Shown here: in pieces, positions 36,430-44,557 of the stretch | Layout: each line of letters opens with the position of its first letter | Numbering within the stretch: the stretch's first letter is position 1 | From: Taibaiella soli | Lineage (GTDB): Bacteria > Bacteroidota > Bacteroidia > Chitinophagales > Chitinophagaceae | Assembly (NCBI RefSeq): GCF_003236175.1 | Contig: NZ_QKTW01000019.1 | Coordinates: 69,818-133,817 of the forward strand | Direction of reading: 5' to 3' | Length of the DNA: 64,000 bases | The notes under the pieces: generated by a model | What the model was told of the DNA's origin: nothing | The model's input: only the letters and a program-made list of their open reading frames with translations | The model's database searches: none | Position numbers and translations under genes: made by a program

Positions 36430-36729
36430 TTATTTCTTAGCGGCTGCCTTTTTAGGCGCAGCGTTTTTAGCAGGAGCAGCTTTTTTAGCTACTGCTTTCT
36501 TTGGTGCTGCAGCCTTTTTAGCTGCTGCTTTTTTAGCAGGAGCAGCTTTCTTAGCTACTGCTTTTTTAGCAGGAGCAGCTTTCTTGGCAGCTGCTTTCTT
36601 AGCAGGTGCGGCTTTTTTAGCTACTGCTTTTTTAGCCGGAGCTGCTTTTTTTGCTACAGCTTTCTTAGGAGCTGCTGCTTTTTTTGCTGGCGCCGCTTTT
36701 TTTGCTGCGGCTTTTTTTGCTGTTGCCAT
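36430..36729 (-). CDS. Ala/Lys/Pro-rich histone H1-like DNA-binding protein
   Basis: 99 residues made almost only of Lys, Ala and Pro in short repeats (KKAAPAKKAVA, AAPKKAVAKK). This matches bacterial histone H1-like proteins and the C-terminal tail of eukaryotic H1, which bind DNA or RNA without a fixed fold. Repeat register is about five residues and codons vary between copies. It follows rplU-rpmA on the same strand (58 bases after rpmA) with a terminator behind it, so it may be co-expressed with ribosomal proteins. Confidence 0.85.
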   Translation of the reverse strand: MATAKKAAAKKAAPAKKAAAPKKAVAKKAAPAKKAVAKKAAPAKKAAAKKAAPAKKAVAKKAAPAKKAAAKKAAAPKKAVAKKAAPAKNAAPKKAAAKK

Positions 36730-36787
36730 AACCTTTGTGAATTTAAGGGTTAAAAAAAAAATCTTTATGGCAAAACAGCCGAGCGGG

Positions 36788-37057
36788 TTAGGCTTCGGCT
36801 GTAGCTGTTACTGTTTTTACAGAAATCAATGTTTTTGTACGTGTTTTGCGGAACTCGACGATACCGTCAGCCAGCGCAAAAATGGTAAAATCTTTACCTA
36901 CACCTACATTTGTACCAGGATGGTAAACAGTACCACGCTGACGTACGATGATGTTACCAGCAACGGCAGGCTGACCACCATAGATTTTCACTCCAAGACG
37001 CTTACTACGCGAGTCCCGGCCGTTCTTTACACTACCTTCACCTTTTTTATGTGCCAT
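36788..37057 (-). CDS. rpmA: 50S ribosomal protein L27
   Basis: 89 residues. N-terminus [23 protein letters not shown] at the peptidyl-transferase centre, then [24 protein letters not shown], typical for L27. There is no N-terminal cleavable extension of the Firmicutes type. Second gene of the rplU-rpmA operon (51-base gap). Confidence 0.97.
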   Translation of the reverse strand: MAHKKGEGSVKNGRDSRSKRLGVKIYGGQPAVAGNIIVRQRGTVYHPGTNVGVGKDFTIFALADGIVEFRKTRTKTLISVKTVTATAEA

Positions 37058-37108
37058 TTTTTATTATCTCTTTACGAATTTACAAAAATAAAATTAATAA
37101 ATCAATGA

Positions 37109-37405
37109 TTAAGCAATTTCACTGATCTTGATCTTTGTCAGATACTGACGGTGACCATTGCTCTTCTGATAACCTTTACGGCGCTTTTTCTTAAACACGA
37201 TAACTTTATCGCCTTTGAGGTGATCAATGATTTCAGCCTGTACTTTGGCAGTACCACCGAGAGTGACGTTACCTTCTGCACTGGTCATCAGTACATCAGA
37301 AAACTCAACCTTATCGCCTACGTTTCCTGACAGGCGGTGAACAAACAGTTCCTGGTCCTTTTGAACTTTAAATTGCTGACCAGCTATAGATACAATCGCA
37401 AACAT
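37109..37405 (-). CDS. rplU: 50S ribosomal protein L21
   Basis: 98 residues. MFAIVSIAGQQFKVQKDQELFVHRL, the DVLMTS strand and the signature VIVFKKKRRKGYQKSNGHRQYLT are those of L21, which binds 23S rRNA. First gene of the operon, with a -7 box 22 bases upstream (37428-37435). Confidence 0.97.
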   Translation of the reverse strand: MFAIVSIAGQQFKVQKDQELFVHRLSGNVGDKVEFSDVLMTSAEGNVTLGGTAKVQAEIIDHLKGDKVIVFKKKRRKGYQKSNGHRQYLTKIKISEIA

Positions 37406-37427
37406 GACGCTCCTAAAATATTTCGCG

Positions 37428-37435
37428 CAAAGTTA
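37428..37435 (-). promoter_or_regulatory. -7 promoter element of rplU-rpmA
   Basis: Minus-strand TAACTTTG matches TAnnTTTG. Confidence 0.55.
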
Positions 37436-37540
37436 ATACTCTTTCGGTTTTAGACAAATTAATTTTTCTACTTTAGTCAATTCGCCCTGTAAAATACCAG
37501 TTATAACATTTCTTCCTCACAAGTTTCTGGTTCAGAATTG

Positions 37541-37548
37541 TACATTTG
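37541..37548 (+). promoter_or_regulatory. -7 promoter element of the GH3-family gene
   Basis: TACATTTG matches TAnnTTTG, 22 bases before ATG 37571; it supports that ATG over the upstream in-frame TTG at 37538. Confidence 0.55.
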
Positions 37549-37570
37549 CCGTCCACGTTTTAAGAGAGAG

Positions 37571-39067
37571 ATGAAGATAAAATCTTTTCTGGCCAAGCCG
37601 TATGCCGCCATCATTCATGGCAAAATACGCAAGGGAATGGCCACTGCAGTTGCCGATCAGCAATCGATTTTACAAAATCTGCTGAAAATAGGCAGCGGCA
37701 CTACCTTCGGGAAAGACCATCATTTACAGGAAGTCAAAACCTATGATGCCTATAAAAATGCTGTGCCGGTTCGCGATTACGAAACCTTCAAACCATATAT
37801 TGAACAAATAAAAGCTGGAGGCCAAAACATACTCTGGAAGGGCAAACCAATCTATTTTGCCAAAACTTCCGGCACTACCAGTGGTGCCAAATACATTCCG
37901 ATTACAAAAGAGTCGATTCCCAATCATATCAATACAGCCAAAAACGCGCTGCTCTGCTATATGGTGGAAAGTGGCAACACTTCTTTCGCCGACGGCAAAA
38001 TGATTTTTTTATCAGGATCCCCTGAACTGGAGCGTGTGGGCGGCATTCCAACCGGACGACTCAGCGGCATTGTAAACCATTTTGTACCAGGCTACCTGCG
38101 CACGAATCAGCTTCCTTCTTACGAAACCAATTGTATCGAAGACTGGGAAACCAAGCTGGACCGTATCGTCAATGAAACGATGAACCAGAATATGAGTCTC
38201 ATCAGCGGTATTCCACCATGGATGCAGATGTATTTTGACTGGCTGAGCGAAAGAAGCGGTGGTAAAAAAATCAAACAATTATTCCCCAACCTGCAGGTAA
38301 TTGTGCATGGCGGCGTAAACTTTGAACCTTATAAGGCCAAATTATTTGACAGCTTGGGTGGGAAAGTAGATGCCATTGAAACTTTCCCTGCTTCGGAAGG
38401 CTTTTTCGCCTTTCAGGATACACTGGAGAACGAGGGTTTGCTGCTGAATACTAATTCCGGCATCTTCTACGAATTTATTCCTGCAGGAGAAGTTTTCAAC
38501 GAAAATCCAACACGTCTTTCACTGGCAGATGTGAAACTCGGTGAAAATTATGCACTGATTGTAAACAGCAATGCCGGCCTTTGGGGCTACAATATCGGCG
38601 ACACCGTACGTTTCGTAAGTCTGAATCCTTACCGTATTCTGGTAACAGGTCGTATTAAACATTTTATCTCTGCCTTCGGCGAACACGTCATTGGCGAGGA
38701 AGTAGAACAAGCCTTACTGGCAGCTGCAAAAGAACAACATGCGCACATTATAGAATTCACGGTAGCGCCACAAATTCAGACCTCAGGTGAATTGCCATAC
38801 CACGAATGGTTTATTTCTTTTGAGAAAGCTCCTGACAATCTGGAAGCCTTTGCCAAAGCGATCGACAATCATCTGCGCAGCAAAAATATTTATTACGACG
38901 ACCTGATTACGGGCAGTATTCTACAACCGCTGAAGATTCGCGAAATGCAGCCGGACGCGTTTATTGAATACATGAAATCGATCGGAAAACTGGGCGGGCA
39001 AAATAAAGTGCCGCGCCTCAGCAATGACCGAAAACTGGCGGATGCACTGCAACCCTGGAGAAAATAA
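37571..39067 (+). CDS. GH3 auxin-responsive promoter family adenylating enzyme
   Basis: 498 residues from ATG 37571 (preceded by AGAGAGAG). GH3 proteins belong to the ANL adenylate-forming superfamily and join carboxylic acids to amino acids or similar amines. The ATP motif is FAKTSGTTSGAKYIP (~97-111), with IETFPASEGFFAFQ and GYNIGDTVRF, ILVTGRIKHFISAFGEHVIGEE (hinge) downstream. Bacterial substrates are unknown, so auxin chemistry should not be assumed. Single gene with terminator at 39081. Confidence 0.9.
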   Translation: MKIKSFLAKPYAAIIHGKIRKGMATAVADQQSILQNLLKIGSGTTFGKDHHLQEVKTYDAYKNAVPVRDYETFKPYIEQIKAGGQNILWKGKPIYFAKTSGTTSGAKYIPITKESIPNHINTAKNALLCYMVESGNTSFADGKMIFLSGSPELERVGGIPTGRLSGIVNHFVPGYLRTNQLPSYETNCIEDWETKLDRIVNETMNQNMSLISGIPPWMQMYFDWLSERSGGKKIKQLFPNLQVIVHGGVNFEPYKAKLFDSLGGKVDAIETFPASEGFFAFQDTLENEGLLLNTNSGIFYEFIPAGEVFNENPTRLSLADVKLGENYALIVNSNAGLWGYNIGDTVRFVSLNPYRILVTGRIKHFISAFGEHVIGEEVEQALLAAAKEQHAHIIEFTVAPQIQTSGELPYHEWFISFEKAPDNLEAFAKAIDNHLRSKNIYYDDLITGSILQPLKIREMQPDAFIEYMKSIGKLGGQNKVPRLSNDRKLADALQPWRK

Positions 39068-39080
39068 ATGATTTTTTAAG

Positions 39081-39111
39081 CGGGAAGTTTCGAAAGAGCT
39101 TCCCGTTTTTT
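39081..39111 (+). terminator. Rho-independent terminator after the GH3-family gene
   Basis: CGGGAAG / CTTCCCG stem then TTTTTT. Confidence 0.85.
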
Positions 39112-39135
39112 ATTTCGGTTTCTTCTTTCAAATTT

Positions 39136-39143
39136 TACCTTTG
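39136..39143 (+). promoter_or_regulatory. -7 promoter element of rnhB
   Basis: TACCTTTG matches TAnnTTTG, 19 bases before the TTG start at 39163. Confidence 0.5.
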
Positions 39144-39162
39144 TCGCCAGAAATAGATTGTT

Positions 39163-39780
39163 TTGTTAAAGGCATATTTTCAAAAGACGATTGTGGAAGC
39201 AGGCTGTGATGAGGCCGGACGCGGCTGTTTGGCCGGTCCTGTATTTGCAGCAGCGGTAATTCTTCCCAAAAACTTTCGTCATCCTTTGCTCAACGACAGT
39301 AAACAGCTGAAAGAATCGGACCGTGAATTATTGCGCCCGATTATTGAGAAAAAAGCAATCGCGTGGTCGGTACAGCAGGTAGATCATGAAGAAATAGACC
39401 GAATTAATATTCTGAAAGCTTCATTCAAAGCCATGCACCTGGCAATCGATGAATTGATGGTTCGCCCCGAATTACTATTGATCGATGGTAACCGTTTTTC
39501 TCCTTATTTCGGCATTCCGCATCAATGTTTCGTAAAAGGCGATGGCAGATTTGCCTCTATTGCAGCAGCAAGTATTCTGGCCAAAACCCACCGTGACGAG
39601 TACATGCAGCAACTGCACACACAGTTTCCAGATTATGGCTGGGATGCCAATAAAGGCTACGGCACATTAGCGCACCGTCGTAAGATCGTGGAGATCGGCT
39701 TTTCACCATTTCACCGTAAAACTTTTAAAGTGGATCTCAATTTTGAGAACGCTGCAGCAGAAGAAATTGCGGAAGATTAG
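39163..39780 (+). CDS. rnhB: Ribonuclease HII
   Basis: Cuts RNA in RNA-DNA hybrids and removes single ribonucleotides from DNA. 205 residues. The catalytic D/E pair is in [17 protein letters not shown] (residues ~11-27), with [15 protein letters not shown] (third Asp) and [22 protein letters not shown] (fourth Asp), all intact. Start is TTG 39163; no ATG is available before the first motif, and the promoter lies just upstream. Convergent with the histidine kinase gene, only 11 bases apart. Confidence 0.95.
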   Translation: MLKAYFQKTIVEAGCDEAGRGCLAGPVFAAAVILPKNFRHPLLNDSKQLKESDRELLRPIIEKKAIAWSVQQVDHEEIDRINILKASFKAMHLAIDELMVRPELLLIDGNRFSPYFGIPHQCFVKGDGRFASIAAASILAKTHRDEYMQQLHTQFPDYGWDANKGYGTLAHRRKIVEIGFSPFHRKTFKVDLNFENAAAEEIAED

Positions 39781-39791
39781 CCATACAGGCA

Positions 39792-40760
39792 TTAAGCCAG
39801 CAACAAATTGATCTCGAAAATTGTCCCCACCGGATCGTTATCTTTTACACCAATACTTCCCTTATGCTGTTTTACAATTTTTCGGGTAAGATATAAGCCC
39901 AGACCAGTTCCTTTACTTTTTCGCGTGCTTTCATTACCGATGCGGTAGAATTTATTGAAGATTTTTTTCTTCTCGTTATCGGGAATTCCCTGCCCTTCAT
40001 CTGCCACTTGAAACGCAAGCTGATTGCCATTCTTTTTCAGATAAACGGTAATCAGCGTTTTAGAAGGCGTGTATTTGATGGCGTTTTCCAGCAAATTATT
40101 GATGGCCATTTGCAGCAGCAAACGATCACCATTTACTTGCAAGTTTTCATCCATTTCGGATTCGAATCTGCCCTGATAGCGGATATTATATTCTTTTACC
40201 GATTGCAGCAAAAGTTCAGAGAAATCAAATTTTTCACGCGCGGCTACGTACTGGTGCCCTTCCATCTGCGAAGCAATGAGCATATTATTGCAGAGATCGT
40301 TCAGCCGGTTAGATTCGGTAATACACCGTTCCAGTAGCTTGGCTTTTTTATCTTCGTCAAGCGCATATTTCTCCAACGTCTGTAAATTCAGTTTCATGGC
40401 CGCAATTGGAGATTTTAACTCATGAGTCACGGAAAGCATGAAATTATTTTGCTGCCGCGAAAGACGGATACTGCGACGAAAGGAAGTATACACTACAGCA
40501 GCGCCGATAAAGATTACCACCAAAAAGGTGAAGCCTTCACCGAAATACTGCGCTCTCCTGCTTTCTCTTTTTTTGTTGAGTACTGCCAGATTGGCTGCGA
40601 ATACCTCAGGATTGCTCACACTATCTATGTGTTCTTTTAATGCGAAACGCTCCTGCTGATATATAATCTGGCTCTGGTGCTCCAGGCTGAATCCCCAAAA
40701 CACAAGCGCCGCAATGATATAGGCCAGCAACAAAAGGTATACAGTATTAAAAAAACGCAT
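39792..40760 (-). CDS. Membrane sensor histidine kinase
   Basis: 322 residues. Span 1 (~5-24), a short periplasmic region (~25-72) with little room for a folded sensor, span 2 (~75-92), then HisKA with H113 (MLSVTHELKSPIAAMK), N box (INNLLENAIKY), G1 (VADEGQGIPD), F box (IFNKFYRIG) and G2 (KGTGLGLYL). All catalytic motifs are present. It has no adjacent response regulator; the RprY-like regulator at 24002 is a possible partner, but this is only proximity within 16 kb. Downstream of gldH but separated by an inverted repeat. Confidence 0.92.
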   Translation of the reverse strand: MRFFNTVYLLLLAYIIAALVFWGFSLEHQSQIIYQQERFALKEHIDSVSNPEVFAANLAVLNKKRESRRAQYFGEGFTFLVVIFIGAAVVYTSFRRSIRLSRQQNNFMLSVTHELKSPIAAMKLNLQTLEKYALDEDKKAKLLERCITESNRLNDLCNNMLIASQMEGHQYVAAREKFDFSELLLQSVKEYNIRYQGRFESEMDENLQVNGDRLLLQMAINNLLENAIKYTPSKTLITVYLKKNGNQLAFQVADEGQGIPDNEKKKIFNKFYRIGNESTRKSKGTGLGLYLTRKIVKQHKGSIGVKDNDPVGTIFEINLLLA

Positions 40761-40805
40761 GCTAATTAAAAGTCAAAGGTCAAAAGGAGCTTAATGCTCA
40801 AAGCC

Positions 40806-40850
40806 TAAAGGCTTGTCCCCTTCGACTCCGATCAGGGTGACAAGCCTTTA
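40806..40850. terminator. Terminator-like inverted repeat after gldH
   Basis: TAAAGGCTTGTC / GACAAGCCTTTA, 12-bp arms around a 21-base loop. The T tract is weak on both strands, so it could also be an intergenic repeat element (it overlaps an AAGCCTAAAGGCTT stretch). Confidence 0.5.
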
Positions 40851-40857
40851 TTATGTT

Positions 40858-41352
40858 TTAATTTCGTGCAACATTGCGATCCGCGCCTCTTTCCACGCGC
40901 AGGCCTACCTGCAATACTTCAGACAATGGATTGACGCGCATATTTTGCTGCAATTTTATTTCGTAGGTTCCCTTTTTTCGCAAAATAGAACGATCGCCCG
41001 GTTCCGTAAGCGGAATACGCTGTTCCCAGATTTCACCCATGCCACGGCCCATCCATTGGCCGGTACTAGCGGCCAGTGTCACCTCAATTGGCATTTTAGA
41101 AAATGAAGTATCACCCGGCTGCTTCATATAAATGTTCATCCAGATATTTGAAAACTGGTAAGCATCGGTATGACGAATGATAAAATACATATCATACAGT
41201 GACGTCGTGTCTGTCACATCAATCTTAAATGTTGGCTGATAACTGAACTGCCAGGCATTTTGCGGAATGGTGTATGACTTTTGATAATAGGGCGATGGCA
41301 TACATCCTGCCAGCATTAAAAAAGAGATAAATATTAAAGCGTAGAATTTCAT
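40858..41352 (-). CDS. gldH: Gliding motility lipoprotein GldH
   Basis: 164 residues. Lipobox MLAGC with Cys at 17. Mature part fits GldH: PYYQKSYTIPQNAWQFSYQPTFKIDVTDTTSLYDMYFIIRHTDAYQFSNIW, MGRGMGEIWEQRIPL and GTYEIKLQQNMRVNPLSEVLQVGLRVE (ranges 21-72 and ~100-158). GldH is needed for gliding and T9SS function in Flavobacterium johnsoniae; non-gliding Bacteroidota also carry it. Follows yicC on the same strand (60-base gap). Confidence 0.9.
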   Translation of the reverse strand: MKFYALIFISFLMLAGCMPSPYYQKSYTIPQNAWQFSYQPTFKIDVTDTTSLYDMYFIIRHTDAYQFSNIWMNIYMKQPGDTSFSKMPIEVTLAASTGQWMGRGMGEIWEQRIPLTEPGDRSILRKKGTYEIKLQQNMRVNPLSEVLQVGLRVERGADRNVARN

Positions 41353-41412
41353 TTAAGTTTTTATGATTTTCGGAGCAGCCCCGCTATAATTTAGTTTGCC
41401 TAAACGAACAAA

Positions 41413-42288
41413 CTACAAAATATTCAATACTTGTTCTTTTGCTTTTTCCAGTTCGTCCTTCATCTGTACCACGATCTGCTGAATATCGGCATCGTTGGCC
41501 TTTGCGCCCAGCGTGTTGATTTCGCGGCCTACTTCCTGCAATACAAAGTTGAGCACTTTACCTTTTGAGATTTCCGGCTTAGAAAGAATTTCACTGAAAT
41601 ACGTGCAGTGCAGTTTCAAACGAGTTTTTTCTTCAGAGAAATCGCTGCGCTCGATATAATAAATCAATTCCTGTTCCAGACGGTTATTGTCGACCTTCTC
41701 AACAGAGATATCTTTCAGTGAACCCATAATGCGCGCACGAACGCGTTCTGTACGCTGAGCCTCGAGCGGAAGAATTTTTTCAAGCAGTGCTTCAATATTA
41801 GCAATTCGTTGTGCCAGATCTTTTTTCAGAACTGCGCCCTCGTTTTTGCGATGTTGCATCAATTGCTCCGCAGCCGCTTCGATTACTTTTTTCACTTCAA
41901 ACCATTCTGCTTCCGGCAATACATCCTGGTCAGCAGAAACAATTTCGGGCATACGCATCAATGTAGACAAAATATTATCCTCTGCGGTAAGATTCAGCTC
42001 ATCGGCAATCTGCTTCATGCTTTGATAGTAGAAGCGCGCAAGCGATGTATTGACAGTCATCGGACGGGAAGCACCTTCCTGCTTTACAGAAACCGTGAGA
42101 TCCATAGTTCCCCGCATCAAAGCTGTATTGAGCAGACTACGGATGTCCAGTTCATAAGAACGTAAAATGGGCGGAAGCTTGGTCATTACATCAAATTGTT
42201 TGCCGTTGAGAGATTTGATCTCTACGACTACCTGGCGTCCGTTAACGTCAGCTTCTGCGCGGCCAAAGCCTGTCATCGAATACAGCAT
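41413..42288 (-). CDS. yicC: YicC family endoribonuclease
   Basis: 291 residues from ATG 42288; 24 further in-frame codons upstream are not family-like. The family start MLYSMTGFGRAE and the C-terminal DUF1732 region (HCTYFSEILSKPEISKGKVLNFVLQE, REINTLGAKANDADIQQIVVQMKDELEKAKEQVLNIL, ranges ~215-291) are clear. YicC proteins are recently described RNases that influence small RNA decay in E. coli. Its common neighbour gmk is not here; gldH follows instead. Confidence 0.93.
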   Translation of the reverse strand: MLYSMTGFGRAEADVNGRQVVVEIKSLNGKQFDVMTKLPPILRSYELDIRSLLNTALMRGTMDLTVSVKQEGASRPMTVNTSLARFYYQSMKQIADELNLTAEDNILSTLMRMPEIVSADQDVLPEAEWFEVKKVIEAAAEQLMQHRKNEGAVLKKDLAQRIANIEALLEKILPLEAQRTERVRARIMGSLKDISVEKVDNNRLEQELIYYIERSDFSEEKTRLKLHCTYFSEILSKPEISKGKVLNFVLQEVGREINTLGAKANDADIQQIVVQMKDELEKAKEQVLNIL

Positions 42289-42421
42289 ACTCTTTTCTTC
42301 TTTGAAACAAAAGTCTATAAAGGTTTTACAATAAAAAAACTTCTGACAGGATTTATGCAAAAAACTATGTAAAATCGTCTTAAAAGTATTAGAAATATCG
42401 GGACGGGGAATATAATTCGGT

Positions 42422-42429
42422 TATTTTTG
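42422..42429 (+). promoter_or_regulatory. -7 promoter element of the EnvC-like gene
   Basis: TATTTTTG matches TAnnTTTG, 26 bases before ATG 42456. Confidence 0.45.
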
Positions 42430-42455
42430 TCGTTCATCGTAAAAATATTTTACGC

Positions 42456-43907
42456 ATGCGATTTGCTGCAACAATCTGTTTACTCATCATATCATTTTCT
42501 GTTTTCGCGCAGCAGCCAAATGCGTCGAAAGCGGATCTGGAAAAGCGTCGCCAGGCGATCATCGAATCTATTAAAGAGACTCAGGCACAACTGGAGATCA
42601 CCAAGCAAGATAAGAAAGCTACGCTTACACAGCTACGCGCATTACAGGCCAAACTGGATGCCCGTCAGCGACTGATCGGCAATATTAATGAAGAAATCGG
42701 CCAGATTGACAACACGATCCATACGTCTTCTAACGAAGTAACGAGTCTGCAAGGTCGTCTGGAAATGTTGAAAGCCCGTTATGCGCAATCACTGCGCTAT
42801 GCCTACCGCAACCGGAATTCTTACAATATGCTGGCATTCTTGTTTTCTTCTGCCGACTTTAATGAAGCCGTGCGCCGCATGAAGTATCTGAAAAGATATC
42901 GTGATTACCGCAAGGAACAAGCCGATGAAATCCGCTATACGCAAGGCCAGATCAAACAAAAAATCACTGTACTGAATACGCAGAAAACGCAGAAAAGTAT
43001 GTTGTTGTCTGCTGAAGAACAGCAAAAACAAACTTTGCAGCAAGAAACCAATCAAACCAATGCTGTTGCCAAAGAATTGAAAGGCCGTGAAAAGGAGCTG
43101 GCATCGGAAATTCAGAAAAACGAAAAATCGAAACGTGAGGTAGAGCACGCCATCAGCCGTGTTATCCAACGTGAGATTGAGCTGGCACGAAAAAAAGCAG
43201 AAGAAGAGGCTCGTAAAAAAGCGGAAGAAGAACGCAGACAAGAACAGCAAAGACAAGCCGCCGCTGCTGCTGCCAACAAAGGCAACAACGGGGTGAAACT
43301 AAATACAGGCTCCGGTATGCGTGGTGAAAGCGGGAATACATCAACAGGAAATTCTCATACTGCAACTACGCCTAACAATAATAATGCAGGTACTGCAGTC
43401 GCCAGCAACGTGCCGCCGCCACGTCACAAACCTACAGAAGACGTATCCTATAAAATGATGCTGACGCCGGAAGCAACAGCATTGTCTAACGGATTTCAGG
43501 CTAATCAGGGCCGTTTACCATGGCCTGTAGAAAAAGGCTTTATTTCTGCACATTTCGGTAAGCAGCAAAGCCCGCTGGCAGAAAAAGTATATATCGATAA
43601 TCAGGGTATCAAAATCACAGTGCCTGCGGGCAGTACGGCAAGAGCTGTATATGATGGCGTAGTGACTGGCGTGGTTTATGTTGCCGGCAAACAGCTCGTC
43701 ATGATAAACCATGGTGATTATTATTCGGTTTACATGGGGCTTTCTTCTGTAAACGTAGCTAAAGATCAAAAAGTACACGCCAAACAAGTGATCGGTACCA
43801 TAGGTCAGAATGACGACGGCGCTACAGAACTTGATTTTCAGATCTGGAAGGTGAATGCGAAAGGTCAGTCAACCAGAGTGAATCCGGAAGGATGGATCGC
43901 GCACTAA
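42456..43907 (+). CDS. EnvC-like murein hydrolase activator (degenerate LytM/M23 domain)
   Basis: 483 residues. Signal peptide to ~18 (SVFAQ), two long coiled coils ~25-105 and ~150-265 (ending KKAEEEARKKAEEERRQEQQ), a Gly/Asn/Thr linker ~270-335 and a LytM domain ~360-483. All usual zinc ligands are lost: HxGxD is NQGIK, YAHL is YMGL and HLHF is ELDF. This fits an EnvC-type activator of cell-division amidases rather than a peptidase. FtsE/FtsX partners are not in the window. Single gene, terminator at 43971. Confidence 0.88.
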   Translation: MRFAATICLLIISFSVFAQQPNASKADLEKRRQAIIESIKETQAQLEITKQDKKATLTQLRALQAKLDARQRLIGNINEEIGQIDNTIHTSSNEVTSLQGRLEMLKARYAQSLRYAYRNRNSYNMLAFLFSSADFNEAVRRMKYLKRYRDYRKEQADEIRYTQGQIKQKITVLNTQKTQKSMLLSAEEQQKQTLQQETNQTNAVAKELKGREKELASEIQKNEKSKREVEHAISRVIQREIELARKKAEEEARKKAEEERRQEQQRQAAAAAANKGNNGVKLNTGSGMRGESGNTSTGNSHTATTPNNNNAGTAVASNVPPPRHKPTEDVSYKMMLTPEATALSNGFQANQGRLPWPVEKGFISAHFGKQQSPLAEKVYIDNQGIKITVPAGSTARAVYDGVVTGVVYVAGKQLVMINHGDYYSVYMGLSSVNVAKDQKVHAKQVIGTIGQNDDGATELDFQIWKVNAKGQSTRVNPEGWIAH

Positions 43908-43970
43908 TTATTATGGCGAATGGTCAACCGTGAATCGTGAATGACCCCTAAAACTTCATAAAAATTCAAC

Positions 43971-44002
43971 AAAAAACCTGTGTCGAAAAATGCAGGTTTT
44001 TT
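43971..44002. terminator. Bidirectional terminator between EnvC-like and lipoprotein genes
   Basis: AAAAAACCTG / CAGGTTTTTT 10-bp stem between convergent genes. Confidence 0.8.
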
Positions 44003-44008
44003 GTTTAG

Positions 44009-44494
44009 TTACTGGCTTGCATAAACGTAGCCGGGATCGATGAACGTATAAATATAAGTGACTTCGCGGCGACGTTTTGTTACATCCTTGCCGGAGATAT
44101 CATATGATTTTTCATTGAAAATATTTCTCAGGGAAGAATTGCTATAATGCTTATTGGCACTATCTGCCGGGGAATTTAAATAGCGGCTAACGCGATAATT
44201 CCCATCGAAAACTACTTGTGCCGAATCACAAACATAACGTCCGTAGTCGCTCGTAGATGCGACCGCAAAATTAGCTTCTCGCGAATCCCAATTGACTTTC
44301 TCCAAAGTGCTGCCCGGCGCTACGCGCAACGTATCAACCTCTCGTGTGCCATCTTTTGGATAATAATACAATATCGCGATTTCATGAGCAGTTTCATTTT
44401 TGAAATAAACATGGGTAGTGGTAGAATCTAAATCCGGATGCAAAAAGCAAGATGCAAAACACAGGGTTAGTAATACAAAAAATAGTTTCTTCAA
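44009..44494 (-). CDS. Hypothetical lipoprotein
   Basis: 161 residues, family not recognised. Lipoprotein signal with FASC at 13-16. The mature part is a small beta-rich domain (HVYFKNETAHEIAILYYYPKDG, EVDTLRVAPGSTLEKVNW, DSAQVVFDGNYRVSRYL, REVTYIYTFIDPGYV). The start is TTG 44494, which lies in the T tract of the upstream gene's terminator; there is no good ribosome site, so expression may depend on readthrough from the FadL-hydrolase operon. Confidence 0.75.
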   Translation of the reverse strand: MKKLFFVLLTLCFASCFLHPDLDSTTTHVYFKNETAHEIAILYYYPKDGTREVDTLRVAPGSTLEKVNWDSREANFAVASTSDYGRYVCDSAQVVFDGNYRVSRYLNSPADSANKHYSNSSLRNIFNEKSYDISGKDVTKRRREVTYIYTFIDPGYVYASQ

Positions 44495-44495
44495 A

Positions 44496-44526
44496 AAAAT
44501 CCCGCACCAAAATGATGCAGGATTTT
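44496..44526 (-). terminator. Terminator after the SGNH hydrolase gene, abutting the next start codon
   Basis: Minus strand: AAAATCC-t-GCA ... TGC-g-GGATTTT followed by TTT; the T tract runs straight into the TTG start at 44494. Confidence 0.65.
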
Positions 44527-44557
44527 CGATACAATTCAGATAACGTTATTTTTTCTA

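Noticed and set aside
36584-37108. 174-codon plus-strand ORF rich in Ala/Phe opposite the histone-like and rpmA genes
   Set aside because: The Ala/Phe repeat is the complement of Lys/Ala codons; it is a shadow.
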